The notes under the pieces were generated by a model, which had not been told where the DNA came from, searched no databases, and was given only the letters and a program-made list of their open reading frames with translations. Of a stretch of 64,000 nucleotides of DNA, positions 56,043 to 64,000 are shown in pieces. The position numbers and the translations under genes were made by a program. The stretch's first letter is position 1. The number at the start of each line of letters is the position of its first letter. The DNA is from Planctomycetota bacterium (GTDB taxonomy: Bacteria > Planctomycetota > Planctomycetia > Planctomycetales > Planctomycetaceae), in the NCBI GenBank assembly GCA_018242525.1, contig JAFEBS010000008.1, forward strand, positions 213,809 through 277,808, given 5' to 3'.

Positions 56043-57419
56043 ATGCATGCCAGTGTTGCCAATTATCTCAAGCAAAATTCCGACCGGTTCCTGGAAGAGT
56101 TGAAGGAACTGCTGCGGATACCGACGGTCAGTGCCGATCCGGCATGCAAGCCGCATATGCGGCGCGGGGCAGAGTTTATTCATCGCCAATTGGCCGATTT
56201 GGGGTTCCAGGCAGAAATCGTTCCGACGGCCGGGCATCCAATCGTGTATGCCGAATGGCTGAAAGCCCCTGGCGCTCCGACGGTGATGGTCTATGGCCAT
56301 TACGATGTCCAGCCCGCTGATCCGCTGGACCTGTGGACCACTCCGCCATTCGAGCCGACGATTCGTGACGGACTGCTGTTCGCCCGGGGTGCGACTGACG
56401 ACAAGGGACAGATGTTCACTCACATCAAGTCCGCGGAGGCCTGGTTGCGATCCGTAGGTAGTCTTCCAGTGAATCTGAAGTATGTCATCGAAGGAGAAGA
56501 GGAAGTCGGCAGTCGCAATCTGGAAGATTTTCTGGAAGCGAACAAGGATCGTTTGAAGTGTGACGTCGCCGTTGTCAGCGACACCAGCCAGTACGCGCCG
56601 GGCCAGCCCGCAATCACGTATGGGTTGCGAGGAATCCTCGCCGTCGAAGTCACGTTGACCGGACCGAAAAAAGATTTGCATTCTGGAATTTTTGGTGGTG
56701 CCGTGGCGAATCCCGCCACGGGAATCGCCCGACTGATCGCATCGTTGCACGATGACCAGGGGCGCATTCAGATTCCTGGGTTTTACGATCAGGTCGTGGA
56801 ATTGACTGCCGCTGAACGACAGCAATTCCGGGACCTGGGATTTGACGAAGCGGCCTTCAAGGCAGAGTTGGGGATTACGGAAGTGGCGGGCGAGGCGGGG
56901 TATTCGACGATTGAGCGGCGCTGGGCTCGCCCGACCTGTGAAGTGAACGGTCTGGTCAGTGGCTACACAGGGGTTGGTCCCAAGACGATTGTTCCGTCGA
57001 AGGCGACGGTGAAAATCACCTGTCGGCTGGTTCCCGATCAGGATCCACACGCCCTGACGGCGGCGCTGCATCAGTATTTGAAGGCGCAGTGCCCACGGTC
57101 CTTGGCGTTTGAATTCACCGATTACCACGGCTGTCCGGCATTTGTATTTGATCCGAACAGCCCCTATATCGAAGCCGCCTCCGAGGCCGTGCGGGAAGCA
57201 TGGGGTGTGGATCGGGTGCGGTTGATTCGCGAGGGGGGCTCCATCCCGGTTGTGCAGACCTTCAAGGATGTGCTGGGCGTCGATACACTTCTGCTCGGCT
57301 GGGGCCTGAACACGGACAACCTGCACAGTCCGAACGAACATTTTACGGTGGCGGATTTTCACCGTGGCATCGAAGCCAGTTCCCGACTGTGGGCGAAACT
57401 GGCGGCGATGAAATCGTGA
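56043..57419 (+). CDS. M20-family dipeptidase
   Basis: A 458-residue M20 metallopeptidase of the CNDP/dipeptidase group. YGHYDVQP (zinc His), ATDDKGQ (bridging Asp), EGEEEVGS (catalytic and zinc Glu), DTSQY and the last metal His in HSPNE are present. The lid domain (about residues 190-340) contains the dimer-forming His of DLHSG. It is a cytosolic peptidase and likely cleaves dipeptides. ATG 56043 precedes HASVANYL. SerS follows 84 bases later on the same strand. Confidence 0.92.
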   Translation: MHASVANYLKQNSDRFLEELKELLRIPTVSADPACKPHMRRGAEFIHRQLADLGFQAEIVPTAGHPIVYAEWLKAPGAPTVMVYGHYDVQPADPLDLWTTPPFEPTIRDGLLFARGATDDKGQMFTHIKSAEAWLRSVGSLPVNLKYVIEGEEEVGSRNLEDFLEANKDRLKCDVAVVSDTSQYAPGQPAITYGLRGILAVEVTLTGPKKDLHSGIFGGAVANPATGIARLIASLHDDQGRIQIPGFYDQVVELTAAERQQFRDLGFDEAAFKAELGITEVAGEAGYSTIERRWARPTCEVNGLVSGYTGVGPKTIVPSKATVKITCRLVPDQDPHALTAALHQYLKAQCPRSLAFEFTDYHGCPAFVFDPNSPYIEAASEAVREAWGVDRVRLIREGGSIPVVQTFKDVLGVDTLLLGWGLNTDNLHSPNEHFTVADFHRGIEASSRLWAKLAAMKS

Positions 57420-57503
57420 GTTTTATCACGTCCACGACGACAACTGTCGCCCGAACTACCCTCAGCGGGTGTTGGCATCACGCACAGAGAACACAGGGAC
57501 GAA

Positions 57504-58796
57504 ATGCTCGATCTTCAATTTGTATGTGACAACATCGAACTTGTCCGGACCAACTGTCACCATCGGCATGTGCAGGCTGATCTGCACCACATCCTGTCGC
57601 TCCGCGACCGACGGTCCACGCTGATCGCGCAAACCGATCAGACTCGACATGAGCAGAAGGAAACCTCGGCCCTGATCCCCAAGGCCGCCCCCGCGGACAA
57701 GCAATCGCTCGTCGAAAAGGGCCGGGCACTGCGGGAGCGAGTCAGCCAGTTGGAAGCAGAGCTGGCAAATGTGGAACACGATGTTCGCGCGGCCCTGATG
57801 ACGATCCCGAATCTGACGCACCCGGACGCTCCCATTGGCGAGGAAGCGGATTCGAAGACCGTGCGCACCTGGGGTACGCCCCCGAAGTTTGACTTCAAGC
57901 CGCTGGATCACGTCGCCCTGTCTGAAAAGCACGACCTGATCGATTTGGAAGCCGGAGCCCGGGTCACCGGGCATGGATTCTATTTTCTAAAGAACGAAGC
58001 GGTCCTGCTGGAACTCGCTTTGACGCAGTATGCGGTTCAAAAGCTGATCCAGCACGGTTTCACGCTGCATACGACCCCCGACATGGCGAAGATGGAAATC
58101 CTGGAAGGGACGGGATACCAGCCGCGTGGAAACGAAACCCAGATCTATTCGATCACCGGTACGGACCTGTGCCTGGTGGCGACGGCGGAGATCACGCTGG
58201 GCGGGACACTGAAAGATCAGATCCTCGACTCCACGAAGTTGCCGATCAAGATGGCGGGGATTTCGCACTGCTTCCGCACCGAGGCGGGGGCCCACGGCAA
58301 GGCGACGCGCGGAATCTACCGGGTCCACCAGTTCACGAAAATCGAAATGTTCGGGTTTACGGCCCCCGATGTCGCCGCATCAGACGCGTTGCACGCGGAA
58401 ATTGTCGCCATCGAAGAAGAGATCTTTCAGGGCCTGGGGATTCCCTATCGGGTGCTCGACATCGCGTCAGGCGACCTGGGCGGGCCCGCCTTCCGCAAGT
58501 TTGACCTGGAAGCCTGGATGCCCGGTCGCGGCGAAGCCGGAGAATGGGGCGAAATCACATCGGCGTCGAACTGCACGGATTTCCAGGCGCGCCGATTGAG
58601 CATTCGCTGCAAGTCCCCCGATTGGAAGGGGACGAAGTTCGTCCACACGTTGAACGGAACCGCCATCGCGGTTACTCGCGCCATCATCGCGATCCTGGAG
58701 AACTATCAGCAGGCGGATGGCAGCATTCTCGTTCCGGAAGTCCTGCGACCGTGGGTGGGGAAAGACCGCATCCAATCAGGGCACGCCGGCCAATGA
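57504..58796 (+). CDS. serS: Seryl-tRNA synthetase
   Basis: A 430-residue class II synthetase. The N-terminal coiled-coil arm (about residues 30-105) is followed by motif 1, motif 2 (FRTEAGAHGKATRGIYRVHQ) and motif 3 (LNGTAIAVTRAIIAILENYQ). LVATAEITLGG is the serine-ATP loop region. The length is normal. Confidence 0.96.
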   Translation: MLDLQFVCDNIELVRTNCHHRHVQADLHHILSLRDRRSTLIAQTDQTRHEQKETSALIPKAAPADKQSLVEKGRALRERVSQLEAELANVEHDVRAALMTIPNLTHPDAPIGEEADSKTVRTWGTPPKFDFKPLDHVALSEKHDLIDLEAGARVTGHGFYFLKNEAVLLELALTQYAVQKLIQHGFTLHTTPDMAKMEILEGTGYQPRGNETQIYSITGTDLCLVATAEITLGGTLKDQILDSTKLPIKMAGISHCFRTEAGAHGKATRGIYRVHQFTKIEMFGFTAPDVAASDALHAEIVAIEEEIFQGLGIPYRVLDIASGDLGGPAFRKFDLEAWMPGRGEAGEWGEITSASNCTDFQARRLSIRCKSPDWKGTKFVHTLNGTAIAVTRAIIAILENYQQADGSILVPEVLRPWVGKDRIQSGHAGQ

Positions 58797-59009
58797 CCGT
58801 CTTGCCACAGTCCGCACACTTGAGCCGTTGTTGACCAACAACCAGGGCAAGGTGCATTCTGTTGGCGCGTCATCCAACAAATTGTCAGCTTGACTGCCTG
58901 GTTCGGCCCTGATTCTAATGCGATTCCGACGGAAGATCGAGAGCCGTCCAGTTCAGCAATTGAAACAAAGAGTCCTGGCCCAGTTCCACGGGCTGCTAGT
59001 TCATTACTC

Positions 59010-62000
59010 CTACTTCGTCGATGGCGCGACCAGGCGGACGTAGTCGATCCCGACCATGTACGCCTTGGCCGCCTTCGGGTTCGCGCCCACGATCTGGAAT
59101 CCAAGTTTGTGATTCCCCTTCGTGAGCTTTTGCGGTCCAAACGTCAGCACGCCCGTCGTGATCACGTCCGGTGCATTGAAACAGTCGACGGGGCCGCCGA
59201 GCGGTTCGTCATCAAGCATGACCTGGACAATCCCGTAATCCACGGCCATTCCCAGCACGAGTTCCAGGTTGAATGTCCCGTCCGCCGCAACAGGAAGTTC
59301 CAGTTCCAGGCGGGCTCCCGGACCGGCACCGGTCCACCAGAGATGATCGTTGCCCGACCAGCGGTCCTTGGTGAATCCGCCCATTCCCTGGCTGGCCGCG
59401 TTGCCGCCGGTTTTCCCAACGATCTTCATCGCTTCGCCTTCGATGGCATTGGGAACCCGGCCAGTTTTGGCATCGATTGGTGACTTCGGCCCCTTCAAGG
59501 CAACCTGGGCTGGCGTCCCCAGGTACGCCAGCAAATCGCGCTGCTCGTCGGGAGTCAGCTGATTCAACTGACCTTCGGGCATCAGGGACAGGTCCGACAA
59601 CTTCCGATCATCAATGTCGCTCTTGGCTACCACGACCGTGTCGTTGATCGTCCGCACAGTCACGGCGCTGTCGGTTTCTTTCTGGATCAGTCCTGAAACA
59701 ACGCGGCCATCGTTCAATGCCAGGATTGTCATCCGATAATCCTTGCCGACGATGGCCGACGGATCCAGGATGTTTTCCAGCAGATAGTCAAGGTTCGCCC
59801 GATTGGAGCCCGTAATGTCCGGGCCGATCTTGCCCCCTTCGCCAAACAGGACATGGCAGGCCGAGCAGGTCTTGGCGAACAGGCGGCGTCCGTTGCTCAG
59901 ATCGGCCGTCTTCAATCGGGCCGCGGTCAGTTCCGACTTGTGTTTGGTGATGAGTTCCTGCTTGTCTTTGGCCGTCGCCCGAATTTCTCCCCAGACCGAG
60001 GTGATCCGTTTGGCCAGCGCGGCATCCTTGAATCCGAGCAGTTGCTGCACGTGATACGCATGGACATCAGTGCGTGGCACATCCCCCCGTTCGATCGAGT
60101 CAAACAGTTTCGCAGCCGAACCTGGACGCGAAACCAGGGTATTGATCGCATCCCGCTTTTCCGCGTCCGTCAGCTTGGCATACAGGGCCAGGATTGCAGG
60201 CGATGTGGCCGGATCGTCGAATGCCGCCAGGGCTCGAATGGCAGGCGCACGCAACCCTGCGTCGTTCAGGGCCACTCGAAACGCCGGACCTGCCGCGGGA
60301 TCCCGCCCCTTGATCAGCAGATCCATGGCCCGTTGACGCTGTTCCAGCGACTGTTTGGCATCGGCCAGGATCTCACGCATCCGCGGCAGGATTCGCGTGT
60401 CCCCCAGTGCCACGGCGATCTGATCCGCCTTGCTGCGCACCGCCCCATCGTCGCTCTTCAGCAACTTCTCATACGCGGGCCCCCAGGCTCCCGGCTGAGG
60501 AATATTGACGCGTCCTTCAAACGCCTGGCGCAGTTCGTCCAGCAGCAGTTGCTGCTGACCAGCGTCACTCGCCGAGGCCAGCCATTCCACCGCCGCGTTC
60601 GTCGATTCGTTTGTGGAGGCCGCACGACGGACGATGAATCGAGAAACTCTTTCGATCTGCGACGTCCTGGCCAGGGCGATCGCACGCGCGGGATCGGCGA
60701 TCACCAGCGGTTCCACTCCGTACCAGATCACCAGCGGCAGATTGTGATCTTCGGCATCTTCCCCATGAGACAACAGCGCCCCGGCCAGTTCCCACCGCTG
60801 ATCCACCGGCAAGCGTTGCAATGCCGATGCCAGATACAACCGAACGATCGGCGAAGGATCGGACTTCGCCATCGCGACCAGTTTGTTCAGCGTCGGTTTG
60901 GACACGGTTCTGTCTTCCAATTCCAACTGGATCGCCCAACTGCGCAGGAATGGAGTTGCCGGATCGTCGTTGGTCGTGGTCATCGCCTGAGCGATCTGCG
61001 ATTCCTTCAGCGCGCCAATGGCATGCAGCGTCCACAGGACTCGCAGCTTGCGACCGACATCAGGCGTCGATTCGTAGATCTTCCAGAGACCCTCAGCGAC
61101 CTTTGCGCCGAGCGTTCCGGCGGCTGCACGTTCCTGCAGCAGTCGTCGGGACGTGCGGACATACCAGTCATTCTTTTCCAGATGATTGGCCACCAACTGG
61201 TCGTCCGTCTGCTTTGACAGGTTGACCGCAACCGGTTTGACGGCGGTGGCCGAGTTGTATTTGACGTTATAGATTCGCCCGTTCGTCCGATCCCAGATCT
61301 CGGGGTTTGTACGATGGCAGGCGTTCTTGTCGTACCAGTCGATCAGGTAGACCGACCCGTCGGGGCCATACTTCAGGTTGATTCCGCGGAACCAGCGGTC
61401 ATTGGCGATCAGGAAATCCGGGGCACGCCGACCGATGAAGCCAGACCCCGCCTGATCGAACCGGCAGACATTGATCCGGTTGCCATGCACGTTGTCCATG
61501 AAGATCTGGTTGCGGTACTGGTCGGGGAAGTTGTCACCCAGGTAGATCATCGCACCGCAGTGAGCATGCCCACCCCCGGCCGCCAGCGTGTCGGACGGAG
61601 CATGCGGTTCATGTCCCCACCATGCGTGATCCTGAATCTTGCCGACATAGTGCAGGTGGTCGGCAATCGTCTTGATGTCATCGAAGGTGTAGGGATTGAA
61701 GTGCTGGCCCCCCTGCCGGTGATAGCGGCCTCCCTGGATCATGTGCCACAGGTGAGGGATCACGCAGGCCGTGATGAATGCCTGGCCGTGATCATCAAAA
61801 TCGACTCCCCACGGGTTGCTGGTCCCGTTCGAAAAGACCTCGAATTCGTGCCGGGTCGGGTGATACCGCCAGACCCCGGCATTCAGTCCCTGTCGATCTG
61901 CATCCGATGTTCCCGGCTTGCCGACCTTTGAATGCGTGAACACGCCATGGCAACCGTACAGCCAACCATCCGGTCCCCAGATAAACGCGTTCAGGGTTTC

Positions 62001-63734
62001 ATGAGTATCCTGCCAGCCGAATCCGTCCAGTAGAACAGTCGCGCCGGCGGGAACATCCTTGGGGAAGGCCAATCCCGCCTGAGCCAACTGTCCAGCGGCC
62101 GGGCCGTCGGGAATGTCATCGCCATTTCGATCGGGAATAAACATCAGGTACGGGGCCGCTCCGACCCACACCCCGCCAAACCCGATCTCCAGCCCGCTGA
62201 CCAGGTTCAAGCCTTCGATGAAGACCTTGCGGGATTCAAACGTTCCATCCTGGTCGGTGTCTTCCAGGATGATGATCTTGTCTTTTCCTTCTCCATCCCT
62301 GGCACGATTGGGGTACGTGTACGCTTCCGCGACCCACAACCGACCGCGGGGATCCGTGGTAAAGGCGATCGGCTGATGAACGAGCGGTTCGCCCGCGGCC
62401 AGACCGACCTGGAACCCCGCAGGAACCGTCATCGCCGCCGCCGCTTCTGTGGGTGACAATCCGTCGCTCATCGCGACCGCCTTTTTCGGCTGGGCCGCCT
62501 TGAACTCCTGCTCAGTCACTTTCGCCACCTTGTGACGCAGGACGTGAGCCCCCTTCATCCCGCCCATGACCATGTCGGGCAGCTTGTCTCCGTCGATGTC
62601 GCCGATCATCAGTTCGCGGCCGACTCCCGACTCCCCGTCCGCCTGAAACGGCAGCCATTCCACGCCGCCCTTCCCACGGACCAGCTTGAACCAGTAGACC
62701 ACGGCACCGGTATCCCACATCGGGCTGCGATCGTGGTGCGACCAGTAGGTCTTGCCGGTGATGATGTCCTTCAAGCCGTCTCCGTCGATGTCATGCAGAG
62801 CGACCGTGTGAGGTTCCGTGAACAGGATGCCATAGGGGTTTTCTTCCGCTTTTTCCCCCATGATCAGATGCTTCTGGAAATCGATTCCGTCCGCCCCCTT
62901 CACCTGTTCAAACCAGGCAAGACCAAACGCATGCGCCTGCAGGCTGGTGATGACATCGTTGTCTCCATCGCCATCAATGTCGTAGGCAAACATGTCCGCG
63001 CCGCCGGGGCCGGTAAAGACATATTTGTGAAAGACCCATTCCGGGTCGCCATCCGTCGAAGCTGGCTGCTCAAACCAGCCGTCCTTATAGATCACGTCCA
63101 GCCGCTTGTCCCCGTTGATGTCTCCGACACCAAGACCATGCCCAAACGGATACTGCCCGACGTCGCCGGAAATGGGATGCCACGTCCAGGCGGATGTGGC
63201 CTGCCTGGGATCGTATGTGACGTACCCGAATTTCCCGAGGTGATTACAAACCAGTTCGGGCTTGTTGTCCCCGACCAGGTCGATGAATTGAGGTGATTCG
63301 TTGCCAATCCCATCCAGGACTTTGTGAGCCGCCCAGTGATGTGCCGCCTCGGCGATCTTTTCCTTGCCGGGATTGATGTACAGCACGGCCGGCGAACCAG
63401 GCAGGCCGACACTGACCAGATCGTTCCAGCCATCGCCATCGAAGTCGTGAACCCACGTAAAGAAGTTGTTGGAGTATCCCTTCCGGTTCTGGGGAACCGG
63501 CGGATAGATTTCGTGACGCACCGTGAATGCGGGACCTTCCCACCAGTAGGGACCGTGAACCACGTCCGGCTTGCCGTCGCGGTTCAAATCTCCAAAGTTC
63601 GCCCCTTCCGACAAGTATTCGTCGGTCAACTGTTGCCGCTGGAAGGTATGAACCACCAGATCTTCAGCTTGAAGCTGAGGGGCACACGCCAGGACAACAC
63701 AGGTCCACAAAGCGATGGAAACAGTTCGGGACAT
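59010..63734 (-). CDS. Giant secreted VCBS, dehydrogenase, HEAT and c-type cytochrome protein
   Basis: A 1,574-residue exported protein. After a signal peptide (VSIALWTCVVLACAPQLQAE), residues about 35-390 hold FG-GAP/VCBS repeats with DxDxDG calcium motifs (DLNRDGKPD, DFDGDGWND, DIDGDGDND, DIDGDGLKD). Residues about 430-850 form a PVC-type membrane-bound dehydrogenase-like propeller (YKDRWLWVAEAYTYPN-type text). About 870-1240 are HEAT-like helical repeats. A haem c motif CSACH lies at 1290-1294, followed by DITGSNRANLDYLLENILDP. The last ~150 residues look like a carbohydrate-binding fold. It probably oxidises a substrate at the cell surface, passing electrons to haem. Confidence 0.87.
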   Translation of the reverse strand: MSRTVSIALWTCVVLACAPQLQAEDLVVHTFQRQQLTDEYLSEGANFGDLNRDGKPDVVHGPYWWEGPAFTVRHEIYPPVPQNRKGYSNNFFTWVHDFDGDGWNDLVSVGLPGSPAVLYINPGKEKIAEAAHHWAAHKVLDGIGNESPQFIDLVGDNKPELVCNHLGKFGYVTYDPRQATSAWTWHPISGDVGQYPFGHGLGVGDINGDKRLDVIYKDGWFEQPASTDGDPEWVFHKYVFTGPGGADMFAYDIDGDGDNDVITSLQAHAFGLAWFEQVKGADGIDFQKHLIMGEKAEENPYGILFTEPHTVALHDIDGDGLKDIITGKTYWSHHDRSPMWDTGAVVYWFKLVRGKGGVEWLPFQADGESGVGRELMIGDIDGDKLPDMVMGGMKGAHVLRHKVAKVTEQEFKAAQPKKAVAMSDGLSPTEAAAAMTVPAGFQVGLAAGEPLVHQPIAFTTDPRGRLWVAEAYTYPNRARDGEGKDKIIILEDTDQDGTFESRKVFIEGLNLVSGLEIGFGGVWVGAAPYLMFIPDRNGDDIPDGPAAGQLAQAGLAFPKDVPAGATVLLDGFGWQDTHETLNAFIWGPDGWLYGCHGVFTHSKVGKPGTSDADRQGLNAGVWRYHPTRHEFEVFSNGTSNPWGVDFDDHGQAFITACVIPHLWHMIQGGRYHRQGGQHFNPYTFDDIKTIADHLHYVGKIQDHAWWGHEPHAPSDTLAAGGGHAHCGAMIYLGDNFPDQYRNQIFMDNVHGNRINVCRFDQAGSGFIGRRAPDFLIANDRWFRGINLKYGPDGSVYLIDWYDKNACHRTNPEIWDRTNGRIYNVKYNSATAVKPVAVNLSKQTDDQLVANHLEKNDWYVRTSRRLLQERAAAGTLGAKVAEGLWKIYESTPDVGRKLRVLWTLHAIGALKESQIAQAMTTTNDDPATPFLRSWAIQLELEDRTVSKPTLNKLVAMAKSDPSPIVRLYLASALQRLPVDQRWELAGALLSHGEDAEDHNLPLVIWYGVEPLVIADPARAIALARTSQIERVSRFIVRRAASTNESTNAAVEWLASASDAGQQQLLLDELRQAFEGRVNIPQPGAWGPAYEKLLKSDDGAVRSKADQIAVALGDTRILPRMREILADAKQSLEQRQRAMDLLIKGRDPAAGPAFRVALNDAGLRAPAIRALAAFDDPATSPAILALYAKLTDAEKRDAINTLVSRPGSAAKLFDSIERGDVPRTDVHAYHVQQLLGFKDAALAKRITSVWGEIRATAKDKQELITKHKSELTAARLKTADLSNGRRLFAKTCSACHVLFGEGGKIGPDITGSNRANLDYLLENILDPSAIVGKDYRMTILALNDGRVVSGLIQKETDSAVTVRTINDTVVVAKSDIDDRKLSDLSLMPEGQLNQLTPDEQRDLLAYLGTPAQVALKGPKSPIDAKTGRVPNAIEGEAMKIVGKTGGNAASQGMGGFTKDRWSGNDHLWWTGAGPGARLELELPVAADGTFNLELVLGMAVDYGIVQVMLDDEPLGGPVDCFNAPDVITTGVLTFGPQKLTKGNHKLGFQIVGANPKAAKAYMVGIDYVRLVAPSTK

Positions 63735-63940
63735 GGGGGAATCTCACAGAAGGTCGAAGAGCAGCCGGTCGACGTCAAACCAATCGCGTAGGAGTATGCC
63801 GTTTCGGCACGCCGACAACAAACGAATTGACTGAGTTTCAGGAGCGATTCCCACGGTCAAATGCCCGGCAATCCCTCATCGCAGTGGCCAATACCACAAA
63901 CAGGTGAGCCGAGTGCCGTCAGGCCTCGGTCTCTTGGTCT

Positions 63941-63969
63941 GTGAGCCGCACGGCGCTAGCCACGGGTGC
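63941..63969 (-). repeat. 29-bp dispersed repeat, reverse copy
   Basis: Reverse-orientation variant of the elements at 31064 and 44101, with three or four base differences. A further forward copy seems to begin at 63991 (ACCCGCGGCT) and runs off the window, making an inverted pair. Confidence 0.75.
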
Positions 63970-64000
63970 ATTCTTACTCGTACCCGAAGAACCCGCGGCT

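Noticed and set aside
56025..57362. 445-codon reverse frame over the dipeptidase
   Set aside because: The forward strand carries all M20 metal motifs; the reverse frame has none.
58750..58857. Reverse frame with LKCADCGKTVIG, zinc-ribbon-like, at the serS end
   Set aside because: Short, overlaps the serS 3' end, no ribosome site. Two Cys pairs are not enough to support a gene.
59853..61217. 454-codon forward frame over the giant protein
   Set aside because: Antisense of the HEAT/haem region, with no coherent domain.
1..64000. CRISPR array, tRNA, rRNA, insertion sequence, phage or plasmid genes
   Set aside because: I looked for regular direct repeats, tRNA-like cloverleaf strings and transposase or integrase motifs and saw none.

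Overview
The window is a stretch of chromosome from a planctomycete. This is inferred from content, not from a database match. It has moderately high GC, many short Sec-secreted proteins of unknown function, and a giant secreted VCBS/dehydrogenase/HEAT/cytochrome c protein of the kind planctomycetes carry in large families. It also has a pilin-like protein with a negatively charged leader, an 80-residue-class conserved planctomycete protein ending in GYHK, a VIT/vWA protein, and many dispersed GC-rich inverted repeats. I see no rRNA, tRNA, CRISPR array, insertion sequence, integrase or phage gene. Most of the window is core metabolism and information processing, with genes scattered on both strands.

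Layout. 0-6 kb: a PDZ protein cut by the left edge, a PfkB-family sugar kinase, an RlmI-type rRNA methyltransferase, leuC-leuD, and a secreted beta-propeller. 6-7.5 kb: two small genes and a GNAT acetyltransferase. 7.8-12.6 kb: a metal-ion ABC uptake operon (binding lipoprotein, ATPase, two permeases). Both permeases carry a C-terminal DtxR/MntR-like domain, and a promoter with overlapping inverted repeats precedes the operon. 12.6-20.7 kb: a secreted esterase fused to an unknown region, polyphosphate kinase, endonuclease IV, a small membrane protein, and an iron-type alcohol dehydrogenase. 21-28 kb: secreted unknowns, TruD, and a polysaccharide deacetylase. 28-34 kb: RsgA, a compositionally different MBL-fold hydrolase, LutB-LutA without LutC, and bacterioferritin. 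34-41 kb: VOC protein, lipoprotein, HAD hydrolase, GNAT, flotillin-NfeD pair, GpsA. 41-49 kb: small conserved protein, pilin-like protein, IscA-type protein, SDR, dihydropteroate synthase, Cys-rich exported peptide, GT39-like membrane protein, RluB-type pseudouridine synthase. 49-64 kb: PyrK-like protein, RtcA, sugar isomerase, PanD, VIT/vWA protein, M20 dipeptidase, SerS, and the 1,574-residue multidomain protein.

The most interesting system is the metal transporter. Its gene order (binding protein, ATPase, permease-DtxR fusion, permease) matches the chlamydial ytgABCD operon, in which YtgCR is cleaved to release an iron-dependent repressor of its own operon. Chlamydiae and planctomycetes belong to the same PVC superphylum. 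Here both permeases, not one, carry the DtxR-like tail. Both tails keep the H...(D/E)xxEH residues that bind metal in MntR, and the operon promoter has three alternating TTTTGAG/CTCAAAA half-sites laid over the predicted transcription start.

The gaps between genes are rich in repeats: a 54-bp element in three copies, a 29-bp element in at least three full copies (one supplies the folP stop codon), and several separate long inverted repeats.
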